From Vreelandella sedimenti (lineage in GTDB: Bacteria > Pseudomonadota > Gammaproteobacteria > Pseudomonadales > Halomonadaceae), in the NCBI RefSeq assembly GCF_013416325.1, contig NZ_JACCGK010000004.1, positions 124,001-188,000 on the forward strand: a DNA stretch of 64,000 bases. Reading direction: 5' to 3'. The translations under genes were made by a program, and so were the position numbers. This document shows positions 1-9,226 of the stretch, one piece after another. The notes beneath the pieces were generated by a model. The model saw nothing but the letters and a program-made list of their open reading frames with translations. It ran no database searches and was not told where the DNA came from. How positions within the stretch are numbered: the stretch's first letter is position 1; every line of letters begins with the position of its first letter.

Positions 1-184
1 GCGTGCTCGTCAGCTGGCGCGCGGCTCCCGCGATGCTCTGCTACCTTGGGAAAATGATAAACCTACGGTGATGGCGCTGCGTGAAATTGCCGCAGGCCTG
101 GTCGATCACACTGTACTGGACGAGCCCGTTGAAGCCGCTGTTCGTCCGCGCCCGGCTATGGCGCCTACTCATATCGACGACTAA
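1..184 (+). CDS. rpoZ: RNA polymerase omega subunit, C-terminal part (truncated by window edge)
   Basis: The reading frame entering at base 2 ends at a TAA at 182-184 and encodes about 60 residues. It contains the block [13 protein letters not shown] followed by AAGL, which matches the conserved C-terminal half of the omega subunit, the small protein that aids assembly of RNA polymerase. The start lies outside the window. It sits 32 bases before spoT on the same strand, the usual gammaproteobacterial order rpoZ-spoT, so the two are probably cotranscribed. The acidic, proline-rich tail after this block is variable in the family. Confidence 0.93.
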   Translation, partial: RARQLARGSRDALLPWENDKPTVMALREIAAGLVDHTVLDEPVEAAVRPRPAMAPTHIDD

Positions 185-216
185 CGTTTTCAACGAAACC
201 GATAGAGGCGCGGTAG

Positions 217-2361
217 ATGTTCACCATTGATGACCTGGCCGATAGACTCGGCGGCTATTTACCCTCGGATGAGATCCAGCAGGTCAAACGCGCCTTTTAC
301 TATGCTGAGCAGGCCCACGACGGCCAGCGGCGGCGTTCCGGCGAGCCGTACGTTACCCACCCACTGGCGGTAGCGAATATTCTTGCCAATATGCACATGG
401 ATCATCAAAGCCTGATGGCTGCCATGCTGCACGACGTTATCGAAGACACTGGCGTATCCAAAAAAGCCCTGGAGGCTCAGTTTGGCAAGCCGGTAGCAGA
501 GCTGGTAGACGGGGTATCCAAACTTACCCAAATCACCTTTGAAGACAAAGCCGTCGCCCAGGCGGAAAATTTTCAGAAGATGGTGCTGGCGATGTCGCGG
601 GATATTCGCGTTATCATCGTCAAGTTGGCTGACCGGTTGCATAACATGCGCACCCTGGGCGCCCTACGCCCAGATAAAAAGCGTCGCATCGCCCGTGAAA
701 CGTTGGAAATTTACGCGCGAATTGCCGGGCGGTTGGGTATCAATACGATTCGTATCGAGCTTGAGGATCTCTCCTTTCAGGCGATTCACCCCATGCGCTC
801 GGAGCGCATCAAGCGTGCGGTTGCCAAAGCGCGGGGGCACCGGCGTAGTGCCATGCGCGAAATACAGTCCTCCCTGCAAAAAAGCCTGGACGATGACGGG
901 CTTAATGGCACCGTCATCGGACGCCAAAAACATCTGCTGTCGATCTATAAAAAAATGCGTGACCAGCGTAAGCCCTTTGTCGAAATTATGGATGTATTTG
1001 GCTTTCGCATCATTACCGAAGATGTGGCCAGCTGCTACCGTATTCTAGGCGTGGTGCATAACCTCTATAAGCCAGTACCGGGGCGCTTTAAAGACTACAT
1101 TGCGATTCCCAAAGCTAACGGTTACCAGAGCCTGCATACCACCCTGTTTGGCTCCCGCGGTATGCCCATTGAGGTGCAGATACGTACGCGTGAAATGGAG
1201 GCCATGGCCAATAACGGTATCGCTGCCCACTGGCTTTATAAAGCGGGGCAGACTTCCCATCCGATTGCCGAGGGCAGCCATGCACGTGCTCGCGCCTGGG
1301 TTAAGGGCCTGCTGGAAATGCAGCGCCACGCCGGCGACTCGCTGGAGTTTATCGAACACGTTAAAAACGACCTGTTCCCTGACGATATCTACGTGTTCAC
1401 GCCTAAAGGCGACATTATGGAGCTGCCCCAGGGTGCTACCGTAATCGACTTCGCTTACACCGTGCACACGGATATCGGCAATAACTGTATCGCTTGCCGC
1501 ATTGATCGCCATTTGGCGCCGCTCTCGACGCGCTTAGAGAGTGGTCAGACGCTTGAAATTATCACCGCCCCCGGTGCGAAGCCCAATATTACCTGGCTCA
1601 ATTTTGTGACCACCGCAAAGGCGCGTTCGGCAATCCGTCATGCGCTTAAATATCAGCAGCAGACCGAAGCGGTCATGCTGGGACGACGGTTGCTCAATAA
1701 AGCCCTGGCGCCGTTCGATACCAGTCTGGAAGAACTGGATGAGAGCGCCCTTAAGCGCGCCTTCAAAGAGTTGGATGTCTCTTCTGAGGATGCTCTGTTG
1801 GAGTCGCTTGGGATGGGCAACCGCATGACCCACGTGGTGGCACGCCGCCTAGTGGCTGCGGCGCATGGCGAAAGCTATGAACACCCTGTAGACGGGGATG
1901 GCAGCAAAGCCGTCATGATCAGCGGCAGCGAAGGCATGGTGATTAACTTTGCGCGCTGCTGCCATCCGCTACCAGGCGACCCCGTGGTGGGCCACCTTTC
2001 CACAGGCAAAGGGTTGGTGGTGCATCGCGCTGAGTGTAAAAACGTAGTGGATAAGAACTTCGCCGATAAAAACGATCCTGATAAGCTCTTTGCGCTGGAG
2101 TGGTCGGACACCATTGATGAAGATTTCCCGGTCGCGCTGCGTATCGAAATTGAGAGCCGTCGTGGGCTAGTCGCCGAGCTTGCCGGGCTGGTCACCGATG
2201 CCGATGCCAATATTGAGCGGATTGGTATTGAAGAGCGCGATGCCCATCTTTCCACCGTCAATCTGACGCTGTCGGTGAAAGGTCGTGTGCATTTGGCACG
2301 CATCATTAAACGCATCCGTAACCTTCCCAACGTTGGCAAAATTACCCGACTCGCTAATTAA
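217..2361 (+). CDS. spoT: Bifunctional (p)ppGpp synthetase/hydrolase SpoT
   Basis: This 714-residue RelA/SpoT homologue controls the alarmone ppGpp and so the stringent response. The N-terminal HD hydrolase domain shows H48, H72-D73 and E76-D77 (HDVIED), so hydrolysis should be active. The synthetase domain has RFKD at about 290-293, the RxKD form typical of bifunctional SpoT/Rel enzymes rather than RelA. A TGS domain follows at about 390-450, and an ACT domain occupies the last 75 residues. The length is close to that of E. coli SpoT (702 residues). It lies directly after rpoZ and before ridA. Nothing appears truncated. Confidence 0.97.
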   Translation: MFTIDDLADRLGGYLPSDEIQQVKRAFYYAEQAHDGQRRRSGEPYVTHPLAVANILANMHMDHQSLMAAMLHDVIEDTGVSKKALEAQFGKPVAELVDGVSKLTQITFEDKAVAQAENFQKMVLAMSRDIRVIIVKLADRLHNMRTLGALRPDKKRRIARETLEIYARIAGRLGINTIRIELEDLSFQAIHPMRSERIKRAVAKARGHRRSAMREIQSSLQKSLDDDGLNGTVIGRQKHLLSIYKKMRDQRKPFVEIMDVFGFRIITEDVASCYRILGVVHNLYKPVPGRFKDYIAIPKANGYQSLHTTLFGSRGMPIEVQIRTREMEAMANNGIAAHWLYKAGQTSHPIAEGSHARARAWVKGLLEMQRHAGDSLEFIEHVKNDLFPDDIYVFTPKGDIMELPQGATVIDFAYTVHTDIGNNCIACRIDRHLAPLSTRLESGQTLEIITAPGAKPNITWLNFVTTAKARSAIRHALKYQQQTEAVMLGRRLLNKALAPFDTSLEELDESALKRAFKELDVSSEDALLESLGMGNRMTHVVARRLVAAAHGESYEHPVDGDGSKAVMISGSEGMVINFARCCHPLPGDPVVGHLSTGKGLVVHRAECKNVVDKNFADKNDPDKLFALEWSDTIDEDFPVALRIEIESRRGLVAELAGLVTDADANIERIGIEERDAHLSTVNLTLSVKGRVHLARIIKRIRNLPNVGKITRLAN

Positions 2362-2458
2362 TACTATAGATAACAACATGCTGATATAAATCGGCAGCGA
2401 TCACTATTTTTCAGTATTAAATAATTAAGTGTTACCCATTAGAGGAGCGAAACAACGT

Positions 2459-2848
2459 ATGAGCAATAAGGCCGTTATCAATACAAGCAAAGCCCCTGCA
2501 GCTATTGGCCCTTACTCCCAGGCCATTAAAGCGGGCAACACGGTTTATCTCTCTGGCCAGATCCCGCTGGATCCCGCGACTATGGCGATTGTGTCAGAGG
2601 ATTTTGAAGCTCAGGCACGCCAAGTTTTCACCAACCTTCAGGCAGTGTGCGAAGAAGCGGCGGGCTCGCTAAGCGATATCGTCAAGCTGAATCTGTACTT
2701 GGTGGACTTGGATAACTTTGCGATTGTTAACCAAGTCATGGAAGAGTTCTTTACCGCTCCTTTTCCCGCTCGCGCAGCCGTTGGCGTCAAAGCACTACCC
2801 AAAGGCAGCCAAGTGGAAGCGGAAGCGGTGATGGTCATCGGTGACTAG
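2459..2848 (+). CDS. ridA: RidA family reactive enamine/imine deaminase
   Basis: The 129-residue product is a YjgF/YER057c/UK114 protein. It hydrolyses the 2-aminoacrylate and related enamines released by PLP enzymes, so it protects PLP-dependent enzymes in the cytosol. The family signature is visible: SGQIPLDP near residue 40, the substrate-carboxylate arginine in FPARAAVGV, and the C-terminal [11 protein letters not shown] chose the ATG at 2459 because AGAGGAG lies just upstream (about 2442-2447). A GTG at 2429 would add a ten-residue extension that the family does not have. It lies downstream of spoT, a common arrangement. Its stop overlaps the stop of the convergent epimerase gene. Confidence 0.95.
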   Translation: MSNKAVINTSKAPAAIGPYSQAIKAGNTVYLSGQIPLDPATMAIVSEDFEAQARQVFTNLQAVCEEAAGSLSDIVKLNLYLVDLDNFAIVNQVMEEFFTAPFPARAAVGVKALPKGSQVEAEAVMVIGD

Positions 2849-3726
2849 GCTTTATTTAGCTCTAGAAAGCCGCCCTCTTTGAGTACCTGTGCATAGCCCT
2901 CGCGGTAGCTGGGGAAGCGGAACTGATAGCCAGTGTCAATAATGCGCTGGTTATCGCAGCGCTTGCTGGCTCGACGGCGGAGTGGGGACTGCATCGTCTC
3001 GGTGGCTTCTACTTTTAACTGCTCAGCCAGCCACATCATCACGTTGTGCATGGTGACCGGTTCGCAGTCGCTACCCAGGTAGATATCCGCCAGCGTCTCA
3101 CCGCCCTCCTGGTAGCGAATTAGGTGGGCGATAATGCCGGTGCAGTCGTCGCGGTGGATACGGTTGGAGTAAATCACCGGGGTGATCGCAGCCACGCGGC
3201 CTTCGGCGACTTGGTGAATCAGTCGATCGCGGCCAGGGCCGTAAATGCCGGAAAAGCGAATCACCGTACCCGGCAGGGGGTGATTGATCAGCGCCTGCTC
3301 AGCCTCGCACATTAGAGTGCCAGAGAAGCTAGTGGGGTCGGTGGGGCTCTCTTCGTTAACGACCTCGCCCTCCTGCTGGCCATGCACACTGGTTGATGAG
3401 ACGAAGAACACCCTACGCGGAGGCGTTTTGTGCTGCTCCATCACGCTCAGCACGCGCTTTAAACCTTCCGGATAGGCGCTTTGATACGCGCTCTCTTCGA
3501 AACGGTCAGCGCTGACGGTATAGACCACATAATCAGCCTGGGGCAGGCTTTTGGCATCGGCCTCTTCAAGGCTATCCAGGTCTAACGCCAGCGGTGTAAT
3601 GCCGGTGTCTTTTAAGGCTTCCACGTTGCGGCGTAGGCCAATCACTTGGTGCCCTTCCTCAAGCAGCTCGTGCCCAAGGTTGATCCCTATATCGCCACAG
3701 CCGATAATCAGTACGGTTAGCTTCAC
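2845..3726 (-). CDS. NAD(P)-dependent epimerase/dehydratase family protein (YeeZ-like)
   Basis: The protein of about 293 residues opens with a Rossmann dinucleotide-binding motif ([10 protein letters not shown]) and has an extended-SDR layout similar to E. coli YeeZ, whose substrate is not settled. The strand carrying SSTSVHG corresponds to the active-site serine region. Two GTG starts are possible. The GTG at 3735 abuts the GAGGAG ribosome site with no gap, while the GTG at 3726 (MKLTVLIIG) is 8 bases from it, so I prefer 3726. The gene converges on ridA, and the two stop codons overlap in the four bases CTAG. The exact reaction is unknown. Confidence 0.8.
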   Translation of the reverse strand: MKLTVLIIGCGDIGINLGHELLEEGHQVIGLRRNVEALKDTGITPLALDLDSLEEADAKSLPQADYVVYTVSADRFEESAYQSAYPEGLKRVLSVMEQHKTPPRRVFFVSSTSVHGQQEGEVVNEESPTDPTSFSGTLMCEAEQALINHPLPGTVIRFSGIYGPGRDRLIHQVAEGRVAAITPVIYSNRIHRDDCTGIIAHLIRYQEGGETLADIYLGSDCEPVTMHNVMMWLAEQLKVEATETMQSPLRRRASKRCDNQRIIDTGYQFRFPSYREGYAQVLKEGGFLELNKA

Positions 3727-3862
3727 CGTGCTCACTCCTCTTGATTAATATTCCCTATTAGATGCAAAGTCTCTACCAACGATGACATTGAACTGAGATA
3801 TTGTCAGTTGAGAAGACCGACGGCAGAGCTTGCTTGTCCTTTCCATCTCGCTGACTGTCATG

Positions 3863-3878
3863 ATGCAAGGACTTGCAT
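3863..3878. promoter_or_regulatory. Palindrome upstream of oxyR, possible operator
   Basis: ATGCAAG and CTTGCAT form perfect 7-bp arms separated by GA. The site lies 64 bases before the oxyR start, within the divergent region shared with the epimerase gene. OxyR is generally autoregulated, but this palindrome does not match the usual OxyR ATAG-spaced motif, so the binding protein is unknown. Confidence 0.3.
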
Positions 3879-3941
3879 ACAACACTTTTTCATACAAGCC
3901 CTAGTCACGAGCTGCTACGAGAGGATGCCACTGGCACCGCT

Positions 3942-4871
3942 ATGACTTTAACAGAACTTCGCTACATCGTAACCCTTGCCCAGGAGCGTCACTTTGGCCG
4001 CGCGGCAGAACGCTGCCACGTTTCACAGCCCACGCTCTCGGTGGCGGTGAAAAAGCTGGAAGAAGAGCTCGAAACGCCGCTCTTTGAGCGTTCCAAGTCC
4101 ACCGTCCAGGTTACCCCGCTGGGTGAAAAAATCGTCGCCCAAGCCCAGCGTGTGCTGGAGCAGAGCAGCCTGATTTTTGAACTCGCCAGTGCGGGTAAAG
4201 ATCAGTTGGCCAACCCGCTGCGCATAGGGGCGATTTACACCATTGGGCCCTACCTGTTTCCCCATCTAGTGCCTGCCCTGGCGAACGCGGCCCCGCAAAT
4301 GCCTCTTTATATTGAAGAGGGCATGACCGGTACGTTGCGCGCCAAGCTAAGAAGCGGTGAGCTGGACGTGATTATTGTGGCATTGCCGTTTACTGAAACC
4401 GATGTGGTCACCAAGCCAATCTACGACGAAGCCTTTGAAGTTCTCATTCCTGCCAACCACCCATGGGTCGAGCGGGAAGCGATCAATAAAGAGGACTTAC
4501 TTGAAGAGCGCCTGCTGCTGCTCGGCGAAGGGCACTGTTTTCGCGATCAAATTCTGGAAGCCTGCCCGGCGATTACCCAAAAACTCAACAGCCCCAACAA
4601 TACGCTGATCGCCGAAGGCGGGTCGCTGGAAACCATTCGCCATATGGTGGCCTCTCGATTAGGTATTACGGTGCTGCCGCAGTCTGCGCTGGGCACCGAC
4701 CAGTATGAAAATGCCATGCTTGCCAGTCGGCCATTTGTGGAGCCAGCGCCGTCGCGCACCGTGGCGATCGCCTGGCGGGCGAGCTTTCCCCGTCCCAAGG
4801 CTATTGAGGCGCTGATTCAGGCGATCAGCCACTGCCGCCAACCTACTAAAGCCGTGAAAAGCGCCCTATGA
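3942..4871 (+). CDS. oxyR: Hydrogen-peroxide-sensing LysR-type regulator OxyR
   Basis: The product is a LysR-family regulator with an N-terminal winged helix (RHFGRAAERCHVSQPTLS) and an effector domain. With the ATG at 3942 the protein is 309 residues, and its cysteines in GHCFRDQ and EAC fall at positions 199 and 208. These are the positions of the redox disulfide pair in E. coli OxyR, which both identifies the protein and supports this start. A TTG at 3873 would add 23 non-homologous residues. The gene overlaps recG by ATGA, so peroxide response and recombination repair are likely cotranscribed. Confidence 0.95.
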   Translation: MTLTELRYIVTLAQERHFGRAAERCHVSQPTLSVAVKKLEEELETPLFERSKSTVQVTPLGEKIVAQAQRVLEQSSLIFELASAGKDQLANPLRIGAIYTIGPYLFPHLVPALANAAPQMPLYIEEGMTGTLRAKLRSGELDVIIVALPFTETDVVTKPIYDEAFEVLIPANHPWVEREAINKEDLLEERLLLLGEGHCFRDQILEACPAITQKLNSPNNTLIAEGGSLETIRHMVASRLGITVLPQSALGTDQYENAMLASRPFVEPAPSRTVAIAWRASFPRPKAIEALIQAISHCRQPTKAVKSAL

Positions 4872-6946
4872 GTGATCTTTCCGCGCCCATCACCGCGCTG
4901 AAGGGCGTAGGCGAAGCGCTGGCGCTGAAACTGGGTCGATTAGGTATTGAGCAGGTAAGCGACCTGTTGTTCCACCTGCCGCTGCGCTATCAGGATCGCA
5001 CGCGGCTTACGCCTATTGGCCTGCTGCGCGCAGGGCAGGAGGCGGTAATAGAGGGCGAAGTGACCGCTTGCGACGTAGTCAAAGGGCGCCGCCGCAGCTT
5101 GCTGGTGCGCCTGCGAGATGCTAGCGGTATTTTGAGCCTGCGGTTTTTTCACTTCTCACCGGCCCAGCAGCAACAGATGCGCCCAGGTGCAACCGTGCGC
5201 GCCTTTGGCGAAGCTCGGGCAGGGGCGACCGGGTTAGAGATCTACCACCCGGAATACCGGCTCAGTGGCGGTAGTGAGACACCGGTGGAGGAGTATTTCA
5301 CGCCTATTTATCCCACCACCGAAGGGTTGAACCAGCCGCGGCTGCGCGCGCTGGCACAGCAGGCACTTGGTTTACTGGACACCGCCCCCGAGGCCTTGCC
5401 CGATGTAATACCCGATGCGCTTCTCACGCGCTTTCAACTGCCGGGCTTACACACTAGTTTGCACTTGCTGCACCAGCCGCCTCCCGATGTGAATATAGAG
5501 CAGTTGACCAGTGGCCAGCACCCGGCCACTCGGCGGCTGGCGCTGGAAGAACTGCTCGCTCACCAACTAAGCTTGCGTGAAGTTCGCCTGCGTATTCAGG
5601 CGGATGGCGCACCGACGCTACCCTCCGGGCGCAGTCTGCAGGCGCGCTTTTTGGCCCAATTACCGTTTGCCTTAACCGGTGCCCAGCGCCGCGTTCTGGA
5701 GGAGATCAGCCACGATTTAAGCCGCCCGGCGCCGATGCTGCGGCTGATCCAAGGCGATGTCGGCTCGGGAAAAACCGTGGTCGCCGCCATGGCCGCGCTG
5801 AGCGCCCTGGCGGGCAACTGCCAGGCGGCGATCATGGCGCCGACTGAAATCCTCGCTGAGCAGCACTACCGCTCGTTTAAAGCCTGGTTTGAGCCGCTAG
5901 GGATCGAAGTAGCGTGGCTGGCGGGCAAGCTCAAAGGCAAGGCGCGGCTGGATGCCAAAGCGGCGATTGCCGATGGGCGTGCGCGTATGGTGGTGGGCAC
6001 TCACGCACTGTTTCAGGACGACGTGCATTTTCAGTGTTTAGGACTGGCGATTATTGACGAGCAGCACCGCTTTGGCGTGCATCAGCGCCTGGCGCTGCGC
6101 GAGAAAGGTGAGGCGGGCGGGCTAACTCCGCACCAGTTGATCATGACCGCTACGCCGATTCCGCGCACTTTGGCCATGAGCGCCTACGCGGATCTGGATG
6201 TGTCGGTGATCGACGAGCTGCCCCCCGGCCGTACGCCGGTGAAAACCGTGGTGGTGCCCGACGAACGCCGCCCTGAAGTGGTTGAGCGTATCCGGCTGGC
6301 CTGCAGCGAAGGTCGTCAGGCGTATTGGGTGTGCACGCTGATCGATGAATCAGAGGTGTTGCAGTGTCAGGCGGCCGAGGTTACCCGCGATGAGCTAACC
6401 ATAGCGCTGCCCGAGTTGGCAGTAGGCTTGGTTCACGGACGGATGAAGTCGAGCGAGAAAGCCGAGGTGATGACCGCCTTCAAAGCGGGGGAGCTGGATT
6501 TACTGGTGGCTACCACGGTGATCGAGGTGGGGGTAGATGTACCCAACGCCAGCCTGATGATTATCGAAAACCCCGAGCGTCTGGGGCTTTCCCAACTGCA
6601 CCAGCTACGTGGCCGGGTAGGGCGTGGCAGCACGGAAAGCTTCTGTGTGTTGCTCTACCATCCGCCGCTGTCGAAAAGCTCTCGCCAGCGCTTGGCAGTG
6701 ATGCGCGAAACCACCGATGGCTTCCGCATCGCCGAGAAAGACCTGGAGATTCGCGGCCCCGGCGAAGTGCTCGGCACCCGCCAAACCGGCCTTGCGCAGA
6801 TGAAAATTGCCGACCTGGAGCGCGATGCCGACCTGCTAGAGAGAGTCAGCGCCATGGCACAAACGCTGCAGGGCAACTCCGAAGTCACCGCCGTACTAGT
6901 GCGTCGCTGGTTAGGCGAAGCCGCAGGGCGCTATGGGCAGGTGTAG
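4868..6946 (+). CDS. recG: ATP-dependent DNA helicase RecG
   Basis: This 692-residue superfamily 2 helicase remodels stalled replication forks and Holliday junctions. The N-terminal wedge/OB domain covers roughly residues 1-230. The Walker A motif GDVGSGKT lies at 296-303, the DEQH box at 397-400, and motif VI appears as QLRGRVGRG near residue 580. The length matches E. coli RecG (693 residues). Translation is probably coupled to oxyR through the four-base ATGA overlap. There is no sign of damage. Confidence 0.97.
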   Translation: MSDLSAPITALKGVGEALALKLGRLGIEQVSDLLFHLPLRYQDRTRLTPIGLLRAGQEAVIEGEVTACDVVKGRRRSLLVRLRDASGILSLRFFHFSPAQQQQMRPGATVRAFGEARAGATGLEIYHPEYRLSGGSETPVEEYFTPIYPTTEGLNQPRLRALAQQALGLLDTAPEALPDVIPDALLTRFQLPGLHTSLHLLHQPPPDVNIEQLTSGQHPATRRLALEELLAHQLSLREVRLRIQADGAPTLPSGRSLQARFLAQLPFALTGAQRRVLEEISHDLSRPAPMLRLIQGDVGSGKTVVAAMAALSALAGNCQAAIMAPTEILAEQHYRSFKAWFEPLGIEVAWLAGKLKGKARLDAKAAIADGRARMVVGTHALFQDDVHFQCLGLAIIDEQHRFGVHQRLALREKGEAGGLTPHQLIMTATPIPRTLAMSAYADLDVSVIDELPPGRTPVKTVVVPDERRPEVVERIRLACSEGRQAYWVCTLIDESEVLQCQAAEVTRDELTIALPELAVGLVHGRMKSSEKAEVMTAFKAGELDLLVATTVIEVGVDVPNASLMIIENPERLGLSQLHQLRGRVGRGSTESFCVLLYHPPLSKSSRQRLAVMRETTDGFRIAEKDLEIRGPGEVLGTRQTGLAQMKIADLERDADLLERVSAMAQTLQGNSEVTAVLVRRWLGEAAGRYGQV

Positions 6947-7013
6947 CGTCGTTTTCTCAGGATCATAACCGCATTCTCTTTGATTAAGCCGAGCTGAACG
7001 ATGAGTTGCTTGC

Positions 7014-7949
7014 TCACTCAACGAACTCAAAACCCATTGTTCTTGCATGATAATGGAGCCCACCATCCTGAACGATCAAGAAGAGTGCTGTTTCGTTGCC
7101 AAGGTTATGATGGCTATGGATGCTACCAGGCGGAGTCACCATCGTTGTCCACTGTTGCCACTTGCAATGCTGCTTATCGATCATCGAGTAACAGCCATCA
7201 CCTTGAACAATCAGCGTAATTGCTGCTGAGTTATGTCGGTGAGCGCGCTGCGTACAATCAGGTGCCAACGTGTTGAATGATAGTGTTAGCGAAGGTGTGA
7301 TGTTCCGCTCAGCTTCGAGCGTTTCAGACGAGAAGATGAGAGCCGTTCCTGATGTATTGGCATCGCTCTTCAACGTAGCTAGAAGCGACAGCTGTCGTCG
7401 AATCTCTGCAGCAGTATAGTGCACGGGCTCAATCGATTCCGCGCTCCCACGTAATTTTTCGAAAGCTAACAATGGATCATTGCCTACCAGCCACAACAGC
7501 GCTCCGTTGGCATCTGCCCCAAGCGATACTCGCCCTTCGCCTGGCAGCAGCAGTACATCTCCAGGCCCCCATTCCCACACTTCGTCATCATCACGACAAT
7601 AGCCCGTCCCAGTGATTACAAAGCAGATGAGCTGGCTGGCTGGCGCGGATAGATTTTGCTCATCGTCCGTAGCCAAGCTTAGATAACGTGCCAGCATCAG
7701 TGGGGTCGTCGCCGCCATTTCACAGTTAAGAACGCCTGATTGGTCGCATTCGAAGGTAGCGCTGACATCGCTATCTAAGGCGAGCGCAGCATGTGTATTG
7801 AAGCTTGCTGGAGGTACCGGCGGTAATTTAATATTAAAGGCGTTACCTGAGTTGAAAAAACGAGCTCGTCGCTGGGCCGTGGTGAGCGGAGCCTCAGGTA
7901 GCTGAACTGTTAGGTCGGCCATTAGTTGGCTGTTTGGAAGGTTACTCAT
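7014..7949 (-). CDS. Bicupin protein, gentisate 1,2-dioxygenase-like
   Basis: The 311-residue protein has two cupin-like halves. The second half carries HRHNSAA at 237-243 and SIHSHHN at 276-282. This resembles the iron site of gentisate and salicylate 1,2-dioxygenases, where the motif 1 glutamate is also absent. The first half (WEWGPGDVLLLPGEG near 125-139) is a degenerate cupin without the histidine cluster. Ring cleavage of an aromatic or heteroaromatic acid is therefore possible but not proven; it could equally be a non-oxygenase cupin. It is the last gene of the leftward operon and overlaps the upstream hydrolase by four bases. Confidence 0.7.
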   Translation of the reverse strand: MSNLPNSQLMADLTVQLPEAPLTTAQRRARFFNSGNAFNIKLPPVPPASFNTHAALALDSDVSATFECDQSGVLNCEMAATTPLMLARYLSLATDDEQNLSAPASQLICFVITGTGYCRDDDEVWEWGPGDVLLLPGEGRVSLGADANGALLWLVGNDPLLAFEKLRGSAESIEPVHYTAAEIRRQLSLLATLKSDANTSGTALIFSSETLEAERNITPSLTLSFNTLAPDCTQRAHRHNSAAITLIVQGDGCYSMIDKQHCKWQQWTTMVTPPGSIHSHHNLGNETALFLIVQDGGLHYHARTMGFEFVE

Positions 7950-9226
7950 TCGTCACTCTCCTCATTCGCTGGAACAAGCTGCGTTAACAGCGTTACGACA
8001 ACATCGAGTAGAACGCTGGCCCCCGCGGTAACATGCTTGGGTTCGGCCCATTCGTGTTCTGCGTGACTTACTCCATCCCGGCAAGGGATGAAGATCATTG
8101 CAGAAGGACACTGTTGGGCCAGATAACGTGCATCGTGACCCGCTGCCGAAAGTACAGGCATAACAGGATAGCCGCGGTGCTCAGCACATTTTGTGATATA
8201 TCCTCTCAGGCTCTCATCGAAGTCGTTGGAGGGCGCGACTACCAGTGGTTTGACTTCTACTCGGCACGCCCCCGAATACGCCTGGATAAGTTCTGTAACT
8301 TTCATCCCACGATCTTTCAGCACCGCATTGTCTGGATGGCGCAGATCAAGGCTGAACGTGACCGCTTGCGGGACAACAGATGGTACGTTGGGGGTGACAT
8401 TCAGATGACCGATAGTGAGTTTGATACACTCGTCGTAATGACCGATTTCCTTTTGCAGATGCACGGCAATGTCCGCAAATGCCATTAGCGCGTCACGCCT
8501 CTCAGCCATTGGTTGCGTGCCAGCGTGACCAGGCACTCCGACCAAACGAACCCGATAGGTAAGTTTCCCCTGGATACCTGTGACAACCCCAATCGAGCAG
8601 TTTGCCTGTTCCAATCGCGTCCCTTGCTCGATGTGCGGCTCGATATAGGCGTGAACAGGAAACCCAGGTGAACTAGGTAGCAGATCGGGGAAGGCAGCAA
8701 ACTGTGTATCAAGTGCCTCACCGACACTTATTTCGTTGGCGTCACACACACTCCGAACCATTGCTAGATCGCGTTTGCCTACAAAAACCTCGGATCCCAT
8801 CATCCCAGGTGCAAAGCGTGAGCCCTCCTCGTTCATCCAGGCAACAGCGACTACGTCACGCGGCCGCGGCAATTGGCTGGTCGCGAGGGTTTGCAAAATT
8901 TCAAAAGCCGCCATTACGCCAAATACGCCATCGAAACGTCCTCCTTGAGGCTGGCTATCGAGATGGCTGCCGATTAGGATGGGGCGCGCCTGGGGGTTCT
9001 CGCCCGGAAGGCGTAGGAAGAGGTTGCCTACAGCATCGATAAAAGGTTCTGCATCAAATTCTTTTGCCCATTCAATGAGCTGTCGCCAAGCGTGGTGCTC
9101 TTCATAACTTAATGCTTGACGATTGACACCACCGCCATCGGTAGCGCCAATTTCGGCCATCGCCATCAACCGTTGCCAGAGGCGGTCACCGTCGATATTC
9201 AGATTATATTGCTCGACGATTTCCAT
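7946..9226 (-). CDS. M20 family hydrolase, N-carbamoyl-amino-acid hydrolase / hydantoinase-carbamoylase type
   Basis: The 426-residue protein belongs to the amidase/carbamoylase branch of M20 metallopeptidases, which remove carbamoyl or similar N-groups using a di-metal centre. Visible features are GSHLDSQPQGGRFDG (metal histidine and bridging aspartate), WMNEEGSRF (catalytic and metal glutamates), the dimerisation-domain stretch VPGHAGTQPM, and the C-terminal SHAEHEWA metal histidine. The family includes beta-ureidopropionase, allantoate amidohydrolase and L-carbamoylase, and sequence alone does not say which. Its start overlaps the stop of the alpha/beta hydrolase gene by one base, which indicates tight operon coupling. 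Confidence 0.85.
   Translation of the reverse strand: MEIVEQYNLNIDGDRLWQRLMAMAEIGATDGGGVNRQALSYEEHHAWRQLIEWAKEFDAEPFIDAVGNLFLRLPGENPQARPILIGSHLDSQPQGGRFDGVFGVMAAFEILQTLATSQLPRPRDVVAVAWMNEEGSRFAPGMMGSEVFVGKRDLAMVRSVCDANEISVGEALDTQFAAFPDLLPSSPGFPVHAYIEPHIEQGTRLEQANCSIGVVTGIQGKLTYRVRLVGVPGHAGTQPMAERRDALMAFADIAVHLQKEIGHYDECIKLTIGHLNVTPNVPSVVPQAVTFSLDLRHPDNAVLKDRGMKVTELIQAYSGACRVEVKPLVVAPSNDFDESLRGYITKCAEHRGYPVMPVLSAAGHDARYLAQQCPSAMIFIPCRDGVSHAEHEWAEPKHVTAGASVLLDVVVTLLTQLVPANEESDE

Noticed and set aside
7001..7229. Plus-strand small frames over the end of the bicupin gene
   Set aside because: They are antisense to a gene with clear family motifs and have no ribosome site.
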